DNA from: Verrucomicrobiales bacterium
Lineage (GTDB): Bacteria; Verrucomicrobiota; Verrucomicrobiia; Limisphaerales; RI-55
Direction: 5' to 3'
Length of the DNA stretch: 18,804 nucleotides
Assembly (NCBI GenBank): GCA_003484235.1
Contig: DNDP01000167.1
Location: forward strand, 30,276-49,079
In this document: piece after piece, positions 7,872-15,448 of the stretch
Numbering within the stretch: position 1 is the stretch's first letter
Layout of the letters: every line of letters begins with the position of its first letter
Made by a program: the position numbers and the translations under genes
Notes under the pieces: generated by a model
The model's database searches: none
The model's input: only the letters and a program-made list of their open reading frames with translations
What the model was told of the DNA's origin: nothing

Positions 7872-9110
7872 TCAGGATTGCGGGCCGGGAGCAGTCATCC
7901 CGGCGGAGGTTCCAATGACCACGGCCTGACCGCTCTGCAGTTTGCCGGGAGTCAGGATGACTTTCTCTCCGGGATCAAGGTTTGAAGTGATCTCGACCCA
8001 CTCCGAGTTCTTCGCTCCGGTGACGACCACCCGTTCGACTGCCAGGCCATCGGCAATCAAATAGACCTTCTCGATGCCGGCGAAGGCGACCAGCGAACTG
8101 GCCGGGACGGTGAGTGCAGGATCGTTCTTGCGGATCACGATGTCGGCCCGGGCGAACATGCCCGGATGAAGGGTGCCATCGTTGGCGATATCCGCTTCGA
8201 CCAGCAGCACGCGGCGTTGCTGGTCAATGGCCGGGCTGATGCGCTGGATCTGCCCCTCAAACTGCCGCTCGACACCCTCAACCCGAACCCGGACGGGTTG
8301 ACCGATTTCCACCTTGGGCGACTCCCGCTCGCTCACCTCCAAGCGAAGCCGCAGGGGATCGACCTGGACAAGCGTTAGGACGGGGTCGCCAATTCGAAGG
8401 TACTCACCCGGGCTCGCGCGGCGTTCCTGGACGGCGGCGTTGAAAGGAGCGGTCAGCGTGGTGTCAGCGAGCTGCTGGGCGGCGATGTCACGCTCGATCG
8501 CACGCTGCGCCACCAGTGCGATGCGCTGCCGCACATCCTCGAGTGCATCCTGATGACGGTTTTCCGCCACCGTGAAGGCGGCCTCGGCCGCGTCGAGTTC
8601 AGCCTGGGAAAGCACGCCTTCCTGCTGAAGTCGCACCAGCCGGTCACGGTTCGATCGGGCCTCCTGAAGCACGGCAGCCGCCTGTCGCACCACGCTGGTA
8701 GTTTCAGGATCGACTGTGGAATCGTCGTCGTCCGATGCCAATCCAATCCTTGCCCGGGCCTGGGCCAATGCCGCCTCGGCCTGGCGCACCCTGAGCTCAT
8801 ACTCGCGCAGTTCCATGCGGGCCAGCTCGGCGCCCGCCCGCACCTTGCTCCCCAAGTCCACCTGGATGGAAGCAAGCCGCCCCTGCACCTTGGTGCTCAG
8901 GGTTGCCTGTTCGCGGGCAAGGAACGAACCGAATGCCGTGATTGTCCGTTCCACTTCGCGGATTCTGGCCGGCTCCACGGAAACTGTGCGGGGCTCGGTG
9001 GCACCGCGCCCTGCGGCCATTCCGGTGCCGGGAGCTTCACGGCACCCGGCAATCCCTAGCAGGATGCAGAACGGGCCAGCCAGATGCTTGAGTCTCTTGA
9101 AAGAATTCAT
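7872..9110 (-). CDS. RND efflux periplasmic adaptor (membrane fusion protein), lipoprotein
   Basis: This is the AcrA/MexA-type partner of the downstream pump. With the ATG at 9110 it is 412 aa and begins MNSFKRLKHLAGPFCILLGIAGC, a signal peptide with a good lipobox (I-A-G-C), implying lipid anchoring. In order come a lipoyl half-domain (TISTKVQ-like region, here ATLSTKVQGRLASIQVDLGSK), a long alpha-hairpin rich in Ala, Glu and Arg, the second lipoyl half (APFNAAVQERRASPGEYLRIGD), a beta-barrel domain and a membrane-proximal domain ending VILTPGKLQSGQAVVIG. The frame is open to 9149, but the extra 13 residues would spoil the signal peptide, so I chose 9110. The protein bridges the pump to an outer-membrane channel. 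It is first gene of the two-gene operon. Confidence 0.93.
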   Translation of the reverse strand: MNSFKRLKHLAGPFCILLGIAGCREAPGTGMAAGRGATEPRTVSVEPARIREVERTITAFGSFLAREQATLSTKVQGRLASIQVDLGSKVRAGAELARMELREYELRVRQAEAALAQARARIGLASDDDDSTVDPETTSVVRQAAAVLQEARSNRDRLVRLQQEGVLSQAELDAAEAAFTVAENRHQDALEDVRQRIALVAQRAIERDIAAQQLADTTLTAPFNAAVQERRASPGEYLRIGDPVLTLVQVDPLRLRLEVSERESPKVEIGQPVRVRVEGVERQFEGQIQRISPAIDQQRRVLLVEADIANDGTLHPGMFARADIVIRKNDPALTVPASSLVAFAGIEKVYLIADGLAVERVVVTGAKNSEWVEITSNLDPGEKVILTPGKLQSGQAVVIGTSAGMTAPGPQS

Positions 9111-9222
9111 TTGCGGGCAGCGTTGGACGCCGCATCGGCAGCTTCCCATTCGGAATCAAATGGAGCATCGGCCGGACTGGCGATGCCGAGACCCTGTCAC
9201 TTCGACGTCGGCAGATCACGCA

Positions 9223-9254
9223 GATTATGTTGCCCATCGGAGGGCAGGATTATG
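9223..9254. promoter_or_regulatory. Possible operator/promoter element upstream of the efflux operon
   Basis: An inverted repeat TGCCC-N6-GGGCA (9231-9246) is bracketed by two direct copies of GATTATG (9223-9229 and 9248-9254), spaced 25 bases apart. On the minus strand each copy reads CATAATC, one base from a TATAAT -10 box. It lies 113-144 bases upstream of the adaptor start. Binding by a regulator is inferred from symmetry only; no regulator gene adjoins the operon. Confidence 0.25.
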
Positions 9255-9395
9255 CCATGACGGCCTCTCGGGCCCGCCGACGCATCGGGGTTTCCCGTTT
9301 CGTTGTGCGGGCCAGGCTTGGGAGAGAATCGCATACGCCGGAGGCGCTTCGAGGCGCCCGGATTCCGGCCGCCACTGCAAATGGCGAATCGATGT

Positions 9396-9423
9396 TTGAC
9401 ACCAGTGGTCGCGGGCGTATTTT
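9396..9423 (+). promoter_or_regulatory. Sigma70-type promoter for the HesB/IscA gene
   Basis: A perfect -35 box TTGACA (9396-9401) is followed after 16 bases by a -10 box TATTTT (9418-9423). Transcription would start near 9430, leaving a leader of about five bases before the ATG at 9435. That implies leaderless or nearly leaderless translation. The rest of the 9111-9434 gap shows no gene. Confidence 0.6.
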
Positions 9424-9434
9424 TGGTTTAGGAC

Positions 9435-9794
9435 ATGAGCAACAGCGCAACAGTCGAACAGCCCAGGAACATTCTGAACCTCACCGAACGTGCGATCGGG
9501 CAGGTGCGCAGCATGTGGCAGGATGCGCCTGCGGACAGAGGCCGGCCCCTGCGTGTCTATGTGGAGCAGGGCGGCTGCTCAGGGATGCAATATGGGTTGG
9601 TGTTTGACGAGATTCGCGACGGAGATGTGGTGCAGCAGCACGACGACGTTCAGGTGGTCGTGGATCCGGTAAGCGCCGGATATCTGGCGGGTTCCGATGT
9701 CGATTTTTCCGACGAGCTGATGGGTGGCGGTTTCAAGATCAACAATCCTAAGGCCCGTCAAAGTTGCGGCTGTGGTCGAAGCTTTGAAGCCTGA
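9435..9794 (+). CDS. HesB/IscA-family A-type iron-sulfur cluster carrier (ErpA-like)
   Basis: This 119-aa protein carries the three ligand cysteines of A-type carriers: Cys48 in VEQGGCSGMQYG and Cys111/Cys113 in SCGCGRSF, giving the C-x62-C-G-C pattern. The body (LNLTERAIGQVRSM, VVDPVSAGYLAGSDVDF, GGGFKINNPKA) matches the family along its length. Such proteins receive a [2Fe-2S] or [4Fe-4S] cluster from the assembly scaffold and pass it to client enzymes in the cytoplasm. No isc or suf gene lies nearby, so it appears to be an independently transcribed carrier. The N-terminus (MSNSATVEQPRN) is slightly longer than in E. coli IscA, closer to ErpA. Which paralogue it is cannot be settled from one gene. 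Confidence 0.93.
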   Translation: MSNSATVEQPRNILNLTERAIGQVRSMWQDAPADRGRPLRVYVEQGGCSGMQYGLVFDEIRDGDVVQQHDDVQVVVDPVSAGYLAGSDVDFSDELMGGGFKINNPKARQSCGCGRSFEA

Positions 9795-9820
9795 GCTGGT
9801 CCGATCAACCAGCGCCGGCT

Positions 9821-9860
9821 AAAAAATGCCGTCCCGTGCGATGCGGGGCGGCTCTTTTTT
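9821..9860. terminator. Bidirectional Rho-independent terminator
   Basis: The stem GCCGTCCCG (9828-9836) pairs with CGGGGCGGC (9844-9852): nine pairs including one G-U, with a 7-base loop. AAAAAA lies on the left and TCTTTTTT on the right, so the structure has a U-tract in both directions. It serves the HesB gene on plus. On minus, its T-run forms part of the accD stop codon (TAA, complement of 9859-9861). Confidence 0.85.
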
Positions 9861-10809
9861 AGCCCGCCTTGGCCAGCTTTGTTCGACCGCCGGTGAGAAA
9901 TTCGAGGTAGTAGTGTAGCCGCTCCTTCATTTCCCGGCGGCCGACAATGGCGTCTATCATGCCGTGATCCACGAGGAACTCCGCCGTTTGGAACCCGGGC
10001 GGAAGTTCCGCCTGCGTGGTGTCCTTGATCACGCGGGGCCCGGCAAATCCGATCATTGCGCCCGGTTCCGCAACCACCAGATCCCCCACACTCGCGTAGC
10101 TGGCCATGACCCCGGCAGTGGTGGGGTGGGTCAGCACGCTGATGTAGGGCAGTCTTGCCTGGGCATGATAGCCGAGAGCTCCGCAGGTCTTGGCCATCTG
10201 CATGAGGCTGAACATCCCCTCGTACATTCGGGCACCACCGGAGGTGGAGATGATGATCAACGGCAGCTCGCGGTCAGTGGCGGTTTCGATCAGGCGGGTC
10301 AGTTTCTCGCCCACCACGCTTCCCATGGATCCCCCAAGAAAACTGAAGTCCATCACTCCAATGGCGGTTTTGATGGAGCCAATCTTTCCGATCCCTGTGA
10401 TGACGGCATCCTTGAGTCCGGTTGACTTCTGGTAGGCGGTCAGTTTCGAGGTGTAGGTGGCGACACCGGTAAACTGGAGAATGTCCACGCTGGTCATGTC
10501 GGCGTTCATCTCCTCGAACGAGCACGTCTCCACCAGTGCATGGATGCGCTCGCGGGCGCTGATGGGAAAATGAAACTGACAGTTCGGGCAGACCTTCAGA
10601 TTGTGATCGAGTTCCTTGTCGTAGATCAGATTTGAACACTTGGGGCACTTGGTCCACACGCCTTCGGGAATCTCCTTCTTGCGTGATGAGCCGGCCGCGA
10701 TCTTCGGTTTCCGGATCAGGGTGGTCTCCGATCCGGCCGGTGGGGGCGTCACGGCAGGTTCCACCCCTTCCGCGCCGGAGACATTCAGATTCTTCGGATT
10801 CTTCGCCAT
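9859..10809 (-). CDS. accD: Acetyl-CoA carboxylase carboxyltransferase subunit beta
   Basis: This 316-aa protein is the beta subunit of the carboxyltransferase, which moves the carboxyl group from carboxybiotin to acetyl-CoA and makes malonyl-CoA for fatty-acid synthesis. The family's N-terminal four-cysteine zinc ribbon is clear: CPKC (55, 58) and CPNC (74, 77), preceded by EGVWTKC. The crotonase-fold core follows, with YTSKLTAYQKSTGLKDAVITG, GVMDFSFLGGSMGSVVGEK, the oxyanion-type ISTSGGARMYEG and the VLTHPTTAGVMASYA segment. A loose, Pro/Ala-rich N-terminal tail of about 45 residues makes it slightly longer than E. coli AccD (304 aa). It starts 5 bases after the comF stop, suggesting co-transcription. 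accA is not in the window. The stop codon lies inside the shared terminator. Confidence 0.97.
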   Translation of the reverse strand: MAKNPKNLNVSGAEGVEPAVTPPPAGSETTLIRKPKIAAGSSRKKEIPEGVWTKCPKCSNLIYDKELDHNLKVCPNCQFHFPISARERIHALVETCSFEEMNADMTSVDILQFTGVATYTSKLTAYQKSTGLKDAVITGIGKIGSIKTAIGVMDFSFLGGSMGSVVGEKLTRLIETATDRELPLIIISTSGGARMYEGMFSLMQMAKTCGALGYHAQARLPYISVLTHPTTAGVMASYASVGDLVVAEPGAMIGFAGPRVIKDTTQAELPPGFQTAEFLVDHGMIDAIVGRREMKERLHYYLEFLTGGRTKLAKAG

Positions 10810-10814
10810 AATTC

Positions 10815-11558
10815 CTAAACGCTGCGGGCCACGGTCCAGACGGCGACATCCAATGCACCGGCGGAGCGGAGCACCCGGGCGCAGGCATTGGCCGTGGCGC
10901 CGGTGGTAAATACGTCGTCAATCAGAAGCACGCGCTTCCCGTTTAATGGAAAGCTGCGGTTGATGGCAAACGCTTTTCTCACGTTGATTGCCCGCTGTTC
11001 GCGGCTCAGGGCGGTCTGTGTCCCGGTTTCCCGCACCCGTTTCAGGCAGCTGGCGGAACAGGGCAGACCGGTTGCCCTGGAGATCGCCGCGGCAATCCGC
11101 TGGGACTGATTGAACTCGCGTTCCCGCCGCTTGACTGGATGAAGCGGTACGGGAACCAGAAGGTCAACTGCGTGCGCCTCCAGCCAGGGTTTGAGTTCCC
11201 TCAGCAGCAGGTCGGCCAGAAACGGCTCAAGCCAGAGGTGCCTTTGATACTTGAATCGATGTATTGCCTCCAAGACCAGTCCGGCAGCAACCGTGGCAGA
11301 CCGGGCGGAGGTAAAATGCAGTTTGATCCCGTGACAGTTGCCACAGATGAAGTCCGTGGTGATCGCGCCATCGTAGGGTAGCCCGCACCGCAGGCAAAAT
11401 GGCGGCCGGATGAACCTGATGGCGCCGGCCCTCGACCAGCAGGTGGAGCAGACGAAGCCTTCCCCGGCACTCGCCCGCTGTTCATTGCAAAACTGGCACA
11501 CCTCGGGATAGAGCAGACCGACGATTGCACGAAGCCATGATGATGCAGTGGACCACAT
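10815..11558 (-). CDS. comF: ComF family protein (amidophosphoribosyltransferase-like)
   Basis: The C-terminal half is a type I phosphoribosyltransferase domain with the PRPP-binding loop VLLIDDVFTTGATANAC and the LVPVPLHPVKRREREFNQS segment typical of ComF/GntX. The N-terminal third carries paired cysteines (CQFC, CSTC, CLRC, CGNC), a double zinc-ribbon feature of the family. ComF proteins take part in uptake or processing of single-stranded DNA during natural transformation in several bacteria; whether this one does is not shown here, and no other com gene is near. The frame opens at a GTG at 11606, but family members usually start shortly before the LLYPEVCQFC segment, so I chose the ATG at 11558 (247 aa). 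It is the first gene of a comF-accD pair and is divergent from the kinase. Confidence 0.9.
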   Translation of the reverse strand: MWSTASSWLRAIVGLLYPEVCQFCNEQRASAGEGFVCSTCWSRAGAIRFIRPPFCLRCGLPYDGAITTDFICGNCHGIKLHFTSARSATVAAGLVLEAIHRFKYQRHLWLEPFLADLLLRELKPWLEAHAVDLLVPVPLHPVKRREREFNQSQRIAAAISRATGLPCSASCLKRVRETGTQTALSREQRAINVRKAFAINRSFPLNGKRVLLIDDVFTTGATANACARVLRSAGALDVAVWTVARSV

Positions 11559-11714
11559 GGTGGGGGTCGGATGGAGCAGACTGGCCCGGGTGAATTTGCC
11601 CGTCACGTCATTTTTGAGATCGGTAGGCGCATTGAGCGGATAATTGCTTGGCCTGCCGGTGAATCCTTTGGCAATTTCCCGCGTCCACGTTTAGCCTGAA
11701 CCGGTTGATTGCGA

Positions 11715-12572
11715 ATGGCCTTTGAATCTGACAACAGCGAAGGGACGGCCGCCCACGGCGAGCCCGGCCAGTTTGGCGGGTACTACCTGCACGAGTTGAT
11801 CAACTCCGGCGGCATGGCCGCAATTTGGATTGCCACCGATCCAAACGGCAAGACATGCGCGATCAAACGGATGCATCCGCGCAGTTTCTTCGATTTCACC
11901 TCACGCAAGCGGTTTACCAATGGCTGCGAAGTTCTCTCCCACCTGCATGATCACGAAAAGGTGATCGGCTACATGGAACATGGCAAGATCGACGGCTGCC
12001 TGTTTCTAGCCATGGAGTATGTCGAATCCGCGAACCTGAAGCAGGCGATGGGAATCGCCGACGAACGGCTCTCCGAACAGGTGAGCAGCATCCTCATCGA
12101 CAGCGCCGAAGTGCTGGAATACGTCCACGAGAACGGCTACATGCATCTGGATTTCAAGCCGGAGAATGTGCTGCTCACCCGGAGCGGAAACATTCGGCTG
12201 GTGGACTTCGACCTGGCGCAGCAGCGCCCCGAGGAACCGAAGAAGTTTCCCAAGAACCCCGGCACGCCCGCCTACATGGCTCCTGAGCAGCTGCTGCGGC
12301 AGCCGATTGACCATCGGGTTGACATCTTTGCGTTCGGGGTCACAGCCTACGAACTTCTGACTTTCGAAAAGCCCTTCCCCGGCAGCACCGCGGACGAGGT
12401 CCTCAAGAACCAGCTCGACCGCTCGGACTTTGTGAAGCCGCGGGAGCACAACCCGGCGATTCCCGCCCGACTGGAAGCCATCATCCTCAAGAGCCTCGAG
12501 ACGCTCCCGGACCAGCGGTATCCGTTCATGAGCGTGCTGGTGAGGGATCTGCAGGCCGCACTCTACGTCTAG
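11715..12572 (+). CDS. Cytosolic Ser/Thr protein kinase with atypical HLD and DFD motifs
   Basis: This is a Hanks-type kinase domain and nothing else (285 aa). Visible are the glycine-loop equivalent INSGGMAAIW (29-38), the ATP-anchoring lysine in CAIK (Lys51), the catalytic loop HLDFKPEN (144-151, Asp146), the metal-binding loop VDFDLA (Asp164), APE (189-191) and the DIFAFGVTAYELL helix. The catalytic Asp residues and the Lys are intact, so activity is expected. However, the usual HRD Arg is Leu and the DFG Gly is Asp. It has no membrane helix, PASTA or other sensor domain, unlike PknB-type receptors. The start is the ATG at 11715; an in-frame TTG at 11709 is possible. It leads a likely operon with the metallophosphoesterase (48-base gap) and xseA. 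Its substrate is unknown. Confidence 0.92.
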   Translation: MAFESDNSEGTAAHGEPGQFGGYYLHELINSGGMAAIWIATDPNGKTCAIKRMHPRSFFDFTSRKRFTNGCEVLSHLHDHEKVIGYMEHGKIDGCLFLAMEYVESANLKQAMGIADERLSEQVSSILIDSAEVLEYVHENGYMHLDFKPENVLLTRSGNIRLVDFDLAQQRPEEPKKFPKNPGTPAYMAPEQLLRQPIDHRVDIFAFGVTAYELLTFEKPFPGSTADEVLKNQLDRSDFVKPREHNPAIPARLEAIILKSLETLPDQRYPFMSVLVRDLQAALYV

Positions 12573-12620
12573 CGGGATCGTTTTGCTTGTCTCTCGAACG
12601 GTCGCCGATACCTTCGCCGC

Positions 12621-13424
12621 GTGATCATCCTGTTCATCGGCGACATCGTGGGCGAACCCGGGCGACGGGCCGTCCGAGAGCTGCTTCCCGGTCTTCGCCA
12701 GCGCCACAAAGTGGATTGGGTGATCGCAAACGGAGAGAACTCGGCCGGGGGATCCGGAATCACTCCGGACACCGCTTCGGAGATCTTCGCGGCCGGCGTG
12801 GATGCGATCACCTGCGGTGATCATCTCTGGGACCAGAAGGAAGTCATCAAGTTGCTGGAAGGCGAACGGCGCTTTCTGCGCCCGTTGAATTACCCGCCCG
12901 GAACGCCGGGGCAGGGGAGCGCCCTCTTCGAGGTGCCCGGCAGACCCATGATCGGTGTCATCAATCTACAGGGGCGTGCCTTCATGCCGGCCTTGGAGAA
13001 CCCCTATCTCGCAGCGCGATCGGAGGTGCACCGACTTCGCAGTCATACCCCGATCATTTTCGTGGATTATCATGCCGAAGCCACCGCGGAGAAGATTGGC
13101 ATGGGACGACTTTTGGACGGACTGGTCTCCGCCGTAGTGGGAACCCACACACATGTGCAGACCGCCGATGAACAGGTGTTTCCGGGGGGCACCGCGTTCC
13201 TCTGCGACGCCGGCTTTACCGGCCCACACGAAAGCGTCATCGGGCGGGAGATCGAACCGGTTCTGCGGCGATTTCTGACAAACCAACCGCAACGATTCTC
13301 CGTGGCGCGCGAACGGGTGCTGCTCCAGGGTGTGATCATTGAAGTGGACGACATCTCGGGGCTTGCGCGGAACATCAAAAGGCTGTCGGAGCCGCTTCCC
13401 ACGCGGGCCGGTTCCGCTTCCTGA
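12621..13424 (+). CDS. YmdB-like TIGR00282 family metallophosphoesterase
   Basis: This 267-aa protein starts with GTG at 12621 and begins MIILFIGDIVGEPGRRAV, the hallmark of the YmdB family. Di-metal ligands are in place: Asp8 (GD), Glu39-Asn40 (NGENSAGG), Asp67-His68 (CGDHLWD), His151 (YHAEATAEK), and His176 and His178 (GTHTHVQT). Length and motif order agree with Bacillus YmdB, a phosphodiesterase reported to act on 2',3'-cyclic nucleotides and to influence RNA turnover and biofilm behaviour. The physiological substrate here is unknown. It lies 48 bases after the kinase gene and 11 bases before xseA, consistent with one transcript. Confidence 0.94.
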   Translation: MIILFIGDIVGEPGRRAVRELLPGLRQRHKVDWVIANGENSAGGSGITPDTASEIFAAGVDAITCGDHLWDQKEVIKLLEGERRFLRPLNYPPGTPGQGSALFEVPGRPMIGVINLQGRAFMPALENPYLAARSEVHRLRSHTPIIFVDYHAEATAEKIGMGRLLDGLVSAVVGTHTHVQTADEQVFPGGTAFLCDAGFTGPHESVIGREIEPVLRRFLTNQPQRFSVARERVLLQGVIIEVDDISGLARNIKRLSEPLPTRAGSAS

Positions 13425-13435
13425 AAACCATCAGC

Positions 13436-14851
13436 ATGCCGCGCAAAGCGTCAACCCAGTGGGAGTTCGGCGAACTTTTTCCCGACAAAGATCTGCGGCG
13501 CGTGCTCACCGTGTCGGAGCTCAACACCAGCATCCGGCGCATCCTCGAGGAAAGGATCGGTACCGTTTGGGTTGGAGGCGAGGTAACGAACTTGCGGGTG
13601 CAGGCGAGCGGCCACGCCTACTTCAGCCTGAAGGACGAATCCTCCCAGCTGAACTGCGTCTTGTTCCGCGGCACTCCGGTGGCTGGCCGGCAGCTGCTGG
13701 ACAATGGCATGAAGCTGTTGATCGAGGCTGAGCTGACCGTCTACGAACCCCGTGGACAATACCAGCTGATCGTGCAGACGATGGAGTTGCAGGGCGTCGG
13801 CCGGCTGCAGGTTGCCTTCGAAAAACTCAAGCGCGAACTGGCCGCTGCCGGATACTTCGATCCCGGTCGCAAGCGGATCATACCGGCATTCCCGCAAAAG
13901 ATTGGGCTCGTCACTTCGCCAACCGGCGCTGCGATTCGGGACGTACTCCATGCCATCCGTCGACGCCATCCCGGACTGGAGATTGTCCTTTCTCCGTGCC
14001 GGGTTCAGGGCGATGGAGCAGGGGAAGAGATAGCGGAGGCGATCGCAACCCTGAACCTTTGGTCGGCATCCCGGCACCTGCCCGGAAGCGGGGCTCTGGA
14101 TCTGATCCTGATCACGCGTGGCGGGGGCAGTCTGGAAGATCTTTGGGCTTTCAACGAAAGAGTGGTTGCCGACGCCATTCTCAAGTCGTACTTGCCCGTG
14201 GTGTCCGCGGTGGGTCATGAGATTGATTTTACCATCAGTGATTTGGTCGCGGATTTGCGGGCCGCCACACCGACTGCCGGGGCTGAATTGATCACCGAAA
14301 AGGCGGTGGCAAGCCGCACCGTGATCCGGGACGCCGTGGCCACAATTCATCGCCGCTCTAGGCAGCACCTTTTGGGTCTGATGGGTCAATTGCGCGAACT
14401 CAGCCATAGGCTGGGTAGAGGTTCGCCGCTCAGACTTGTGCGGGATCGGATGCAGGCGGTGGATGACGTTCGGTCACGGGTGTTGCGCCGGATCAACCTG
14501 AGGCTGCGAGAGCTCGAAGTTAGTGCTCAAGCCGCTGTTGTACGCCACCGCCGAACCCATCCATTGCAGCGATTACTGCGGCATCAAAAGGCTGTCGATG
14601 CTGCCATCAAACGTGGGACGCGTGCCTTCAACTCCCGCCTGCGCTCGTTGAATACGGCCACTGTGGCCGCTCTGGATCGACTGCGTTTGTTGTCACCTGC
14701 AAACACTCTGGCCCGTGGCTATTCAATAACGACGGAAGAACGCGGTTCCATTGTCCGGCAGGCGGACCAACTCAAGGCCGGCGACCGGGTTTCCACACAA
14801 GTGGCCAAGGGAATCTTTGTCAGCCAAGTAATTCAAACCGACCGATCTTGA
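13436..14851 (+). CDS. xseA: Exodeoxyribonuclease VII large subunit
   Basis: This 471-aa protein matches XseA along its whole length. An N-terminal OB-fold (about 22-120) shows LTVSELNTSIRRILEERIG, VWVGGEVTNLRVQASGHAYF and LKDESSQLNCVLFRG. The catalytic core has TSPTGAAIRDVLHAIRRRHP, a VQGDGAGEEIAEAI segment, RGGGSLEDLWAFNE (Arg228) and SAVGHEIDFTISDLVADLRA (His261). A long Arg/Leu-rich helical region (about 290-430) follows, where the small subunit XseB normally docks. The C-terminus has the expected LARGYSITT and LKAGDRVSTQVAKG strands. The enzyme degrades single-stranded DNA from both ends and needs XseB. No xseB is visible downstream, where it is found in many bacteria. Confidence 0.97.
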   Translation: MPRKASTQWEFGELFPDKDLRRVLTVSELNTSIRRILEERIGTVWVGGEVTNLRVQASGHAYFSLKDESSQLNCVLFRGTPVAGRQLLDNGMKLLIEAELTVYEPRGQYQLIVQTMELQGVGRLQVAFEKLKRELAAAGYFDPGRKRIIPAFPQKIGLVTSPTGAAIRDVLHAIRRRHPGLEIVLSPCRVQGDGAGEEIAEAIATLNLWSASRHLPGSGALDLILITRGGGSLEDLWAFNERVVADAILKSYLPVVSAVGHEIDFTISDLVADLRAATPTAGAELITEKAVASRTVIRDAVATIHRRSRQHLLGLMGQLRELSHRLGRGSPLRLVRDRMQAVDDVRSRVLRRINLRLRELEVSAQAAVVRHRRTHPLQRLLRHQKAVDAAIKRGTRAFNSRLRSLNTATVAALDRLRLLSPANTLARGYSITTEERGSIVRQADQLKAGDRVSTQVAKGIFVSQVIQTDRS

Positions 14852-14925
14852 CGGGTTGACCGCGCATTCCGCGCGCCGCAGCAGCAATCCACCAACCGTC
14901 TCCTCGGAAACTAACCACAGGAACC

Positions 14926-14943
14926 AACTAAATATAACTTACA
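14926..14943 (+). repeat. Left copy of an 18-bp direct repeat
   Basis: AACTAAATATAACTTACA matches the right copy at 15945-15962 in 17 of 18 positions. It is strikingly AT-rich for this genome. A weaker match extends leftward (CACA-x-GA at 14916-14922), so the full similarity is about 28 bases. Confidence 0.8.
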
Positions 14944-15329
14944 GAGGTTCAGATGCTTCCGTCGCTTCCGAGCCCTCCGTTACGCTGCGTAAATCTCGGG
15001 AAACTTCCTCCTCGAAGCTCAGCGCCGGGGGAGGCACTGGCGACGAAGGAGCCGTGCCAGCGGCGTGCCGACCGGGGACGGGGAATCGCCGTGGCGGGGG
15101 GAAGCGAGTTTCGCCGTCAGGCAGGGCAACGCCCTCCTCAAGGCCTCGGGAAAGGAGCGCGTCATGAGGTCGGCGGCCGTTCTGATCTACTACGCGCCCT
15201 ACCGGCAGCGTCTGGTGCTCGGTTCCCGGCATCTGGACTGCCGTCGCTTCAGCAACGCCTACAGCGCCCGGCACTGGGCCATCCGCAGCGGATTGAACTT
15301 CGTCCTGGCTGACGGCCGGGCATCGGGCA

Positions 15330-15365
15330 GGGGAACGGGAGGCGCGTCAGCGCCGACCGGTCCCC
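15330..15365 (+). other. Long imperfect hairpin (RNA-structure candidate)
   Basis: GGGGA pairs with TCCCC, CGG with CCG and GGCGC with GCGCC around a GTCA loop. The helices are separated by an A/G mismatch and a GA/GA internal loop, which could form tandem sheared G-A pairs. A pyrimidine-rich but not U-rich segment follows (TTCCTTGTCC), so it is not a standard terminator. It lies 84 bases before the start codon of the unknown ORF. Confidence 0.5.
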
Positions 15366-15448
15366 TTCCTTGTCCTAATAGTAACAACTCCATCGAGGGG
15401 GAGGCGGAAAGGGGAGGCAGAGGCGAGCGGAAAGGAGGTTGGTGAAGG

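Larger units (their letters stand above)
14852..15448 (+). other. 597-bp stretch with no confident gene; GC-rich leader of an unknown module
   Basis: All frames are open in places here, but none resembles a protein family I know. The longest plus-strand frames (14953-15312 and 15065-15445) are Arg/Gly/Pro/Ser-rich and low in complexity, as expected from GC-rich non-coding DNA. I see no XseB signature. Structural elements are an 18-bp repeat at the left (14926-14943), a short stem AGGGC-AAC-GCCCT (15122-15134), a longer hairpin (15330-15365), and a purine-rich tract of about 60 bases (15394-15456) with two copies of GCGGAAAGG (15404-15412, 15427-15435) running into the Shine-Dalgarno site of the next ORF. 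A structured untranslated leader or non-coding RNA is possible but unproven. Confidence 0.45.

Noticed and set aside
14856..15312. Hypothetical proteins at 14856-15167 and 14953-15312
   Set aside because: Low-complexity Arg/Ser/Gly/Pro composition, no ribosome-binding site and no family resemblance; better explained as non-coding leader sequence.
15065..15445. Possible variable-repeat tail of a diversity-generating retroelement target (segment ending SGLNFVLAD, followed by a hairpin)
   Set aside because: There is no reverse transcriptase, no A-rich template repeat and no second copy of the segment in the window, and the resemblance to FGE/C-type-lectin tails needs several gaps.
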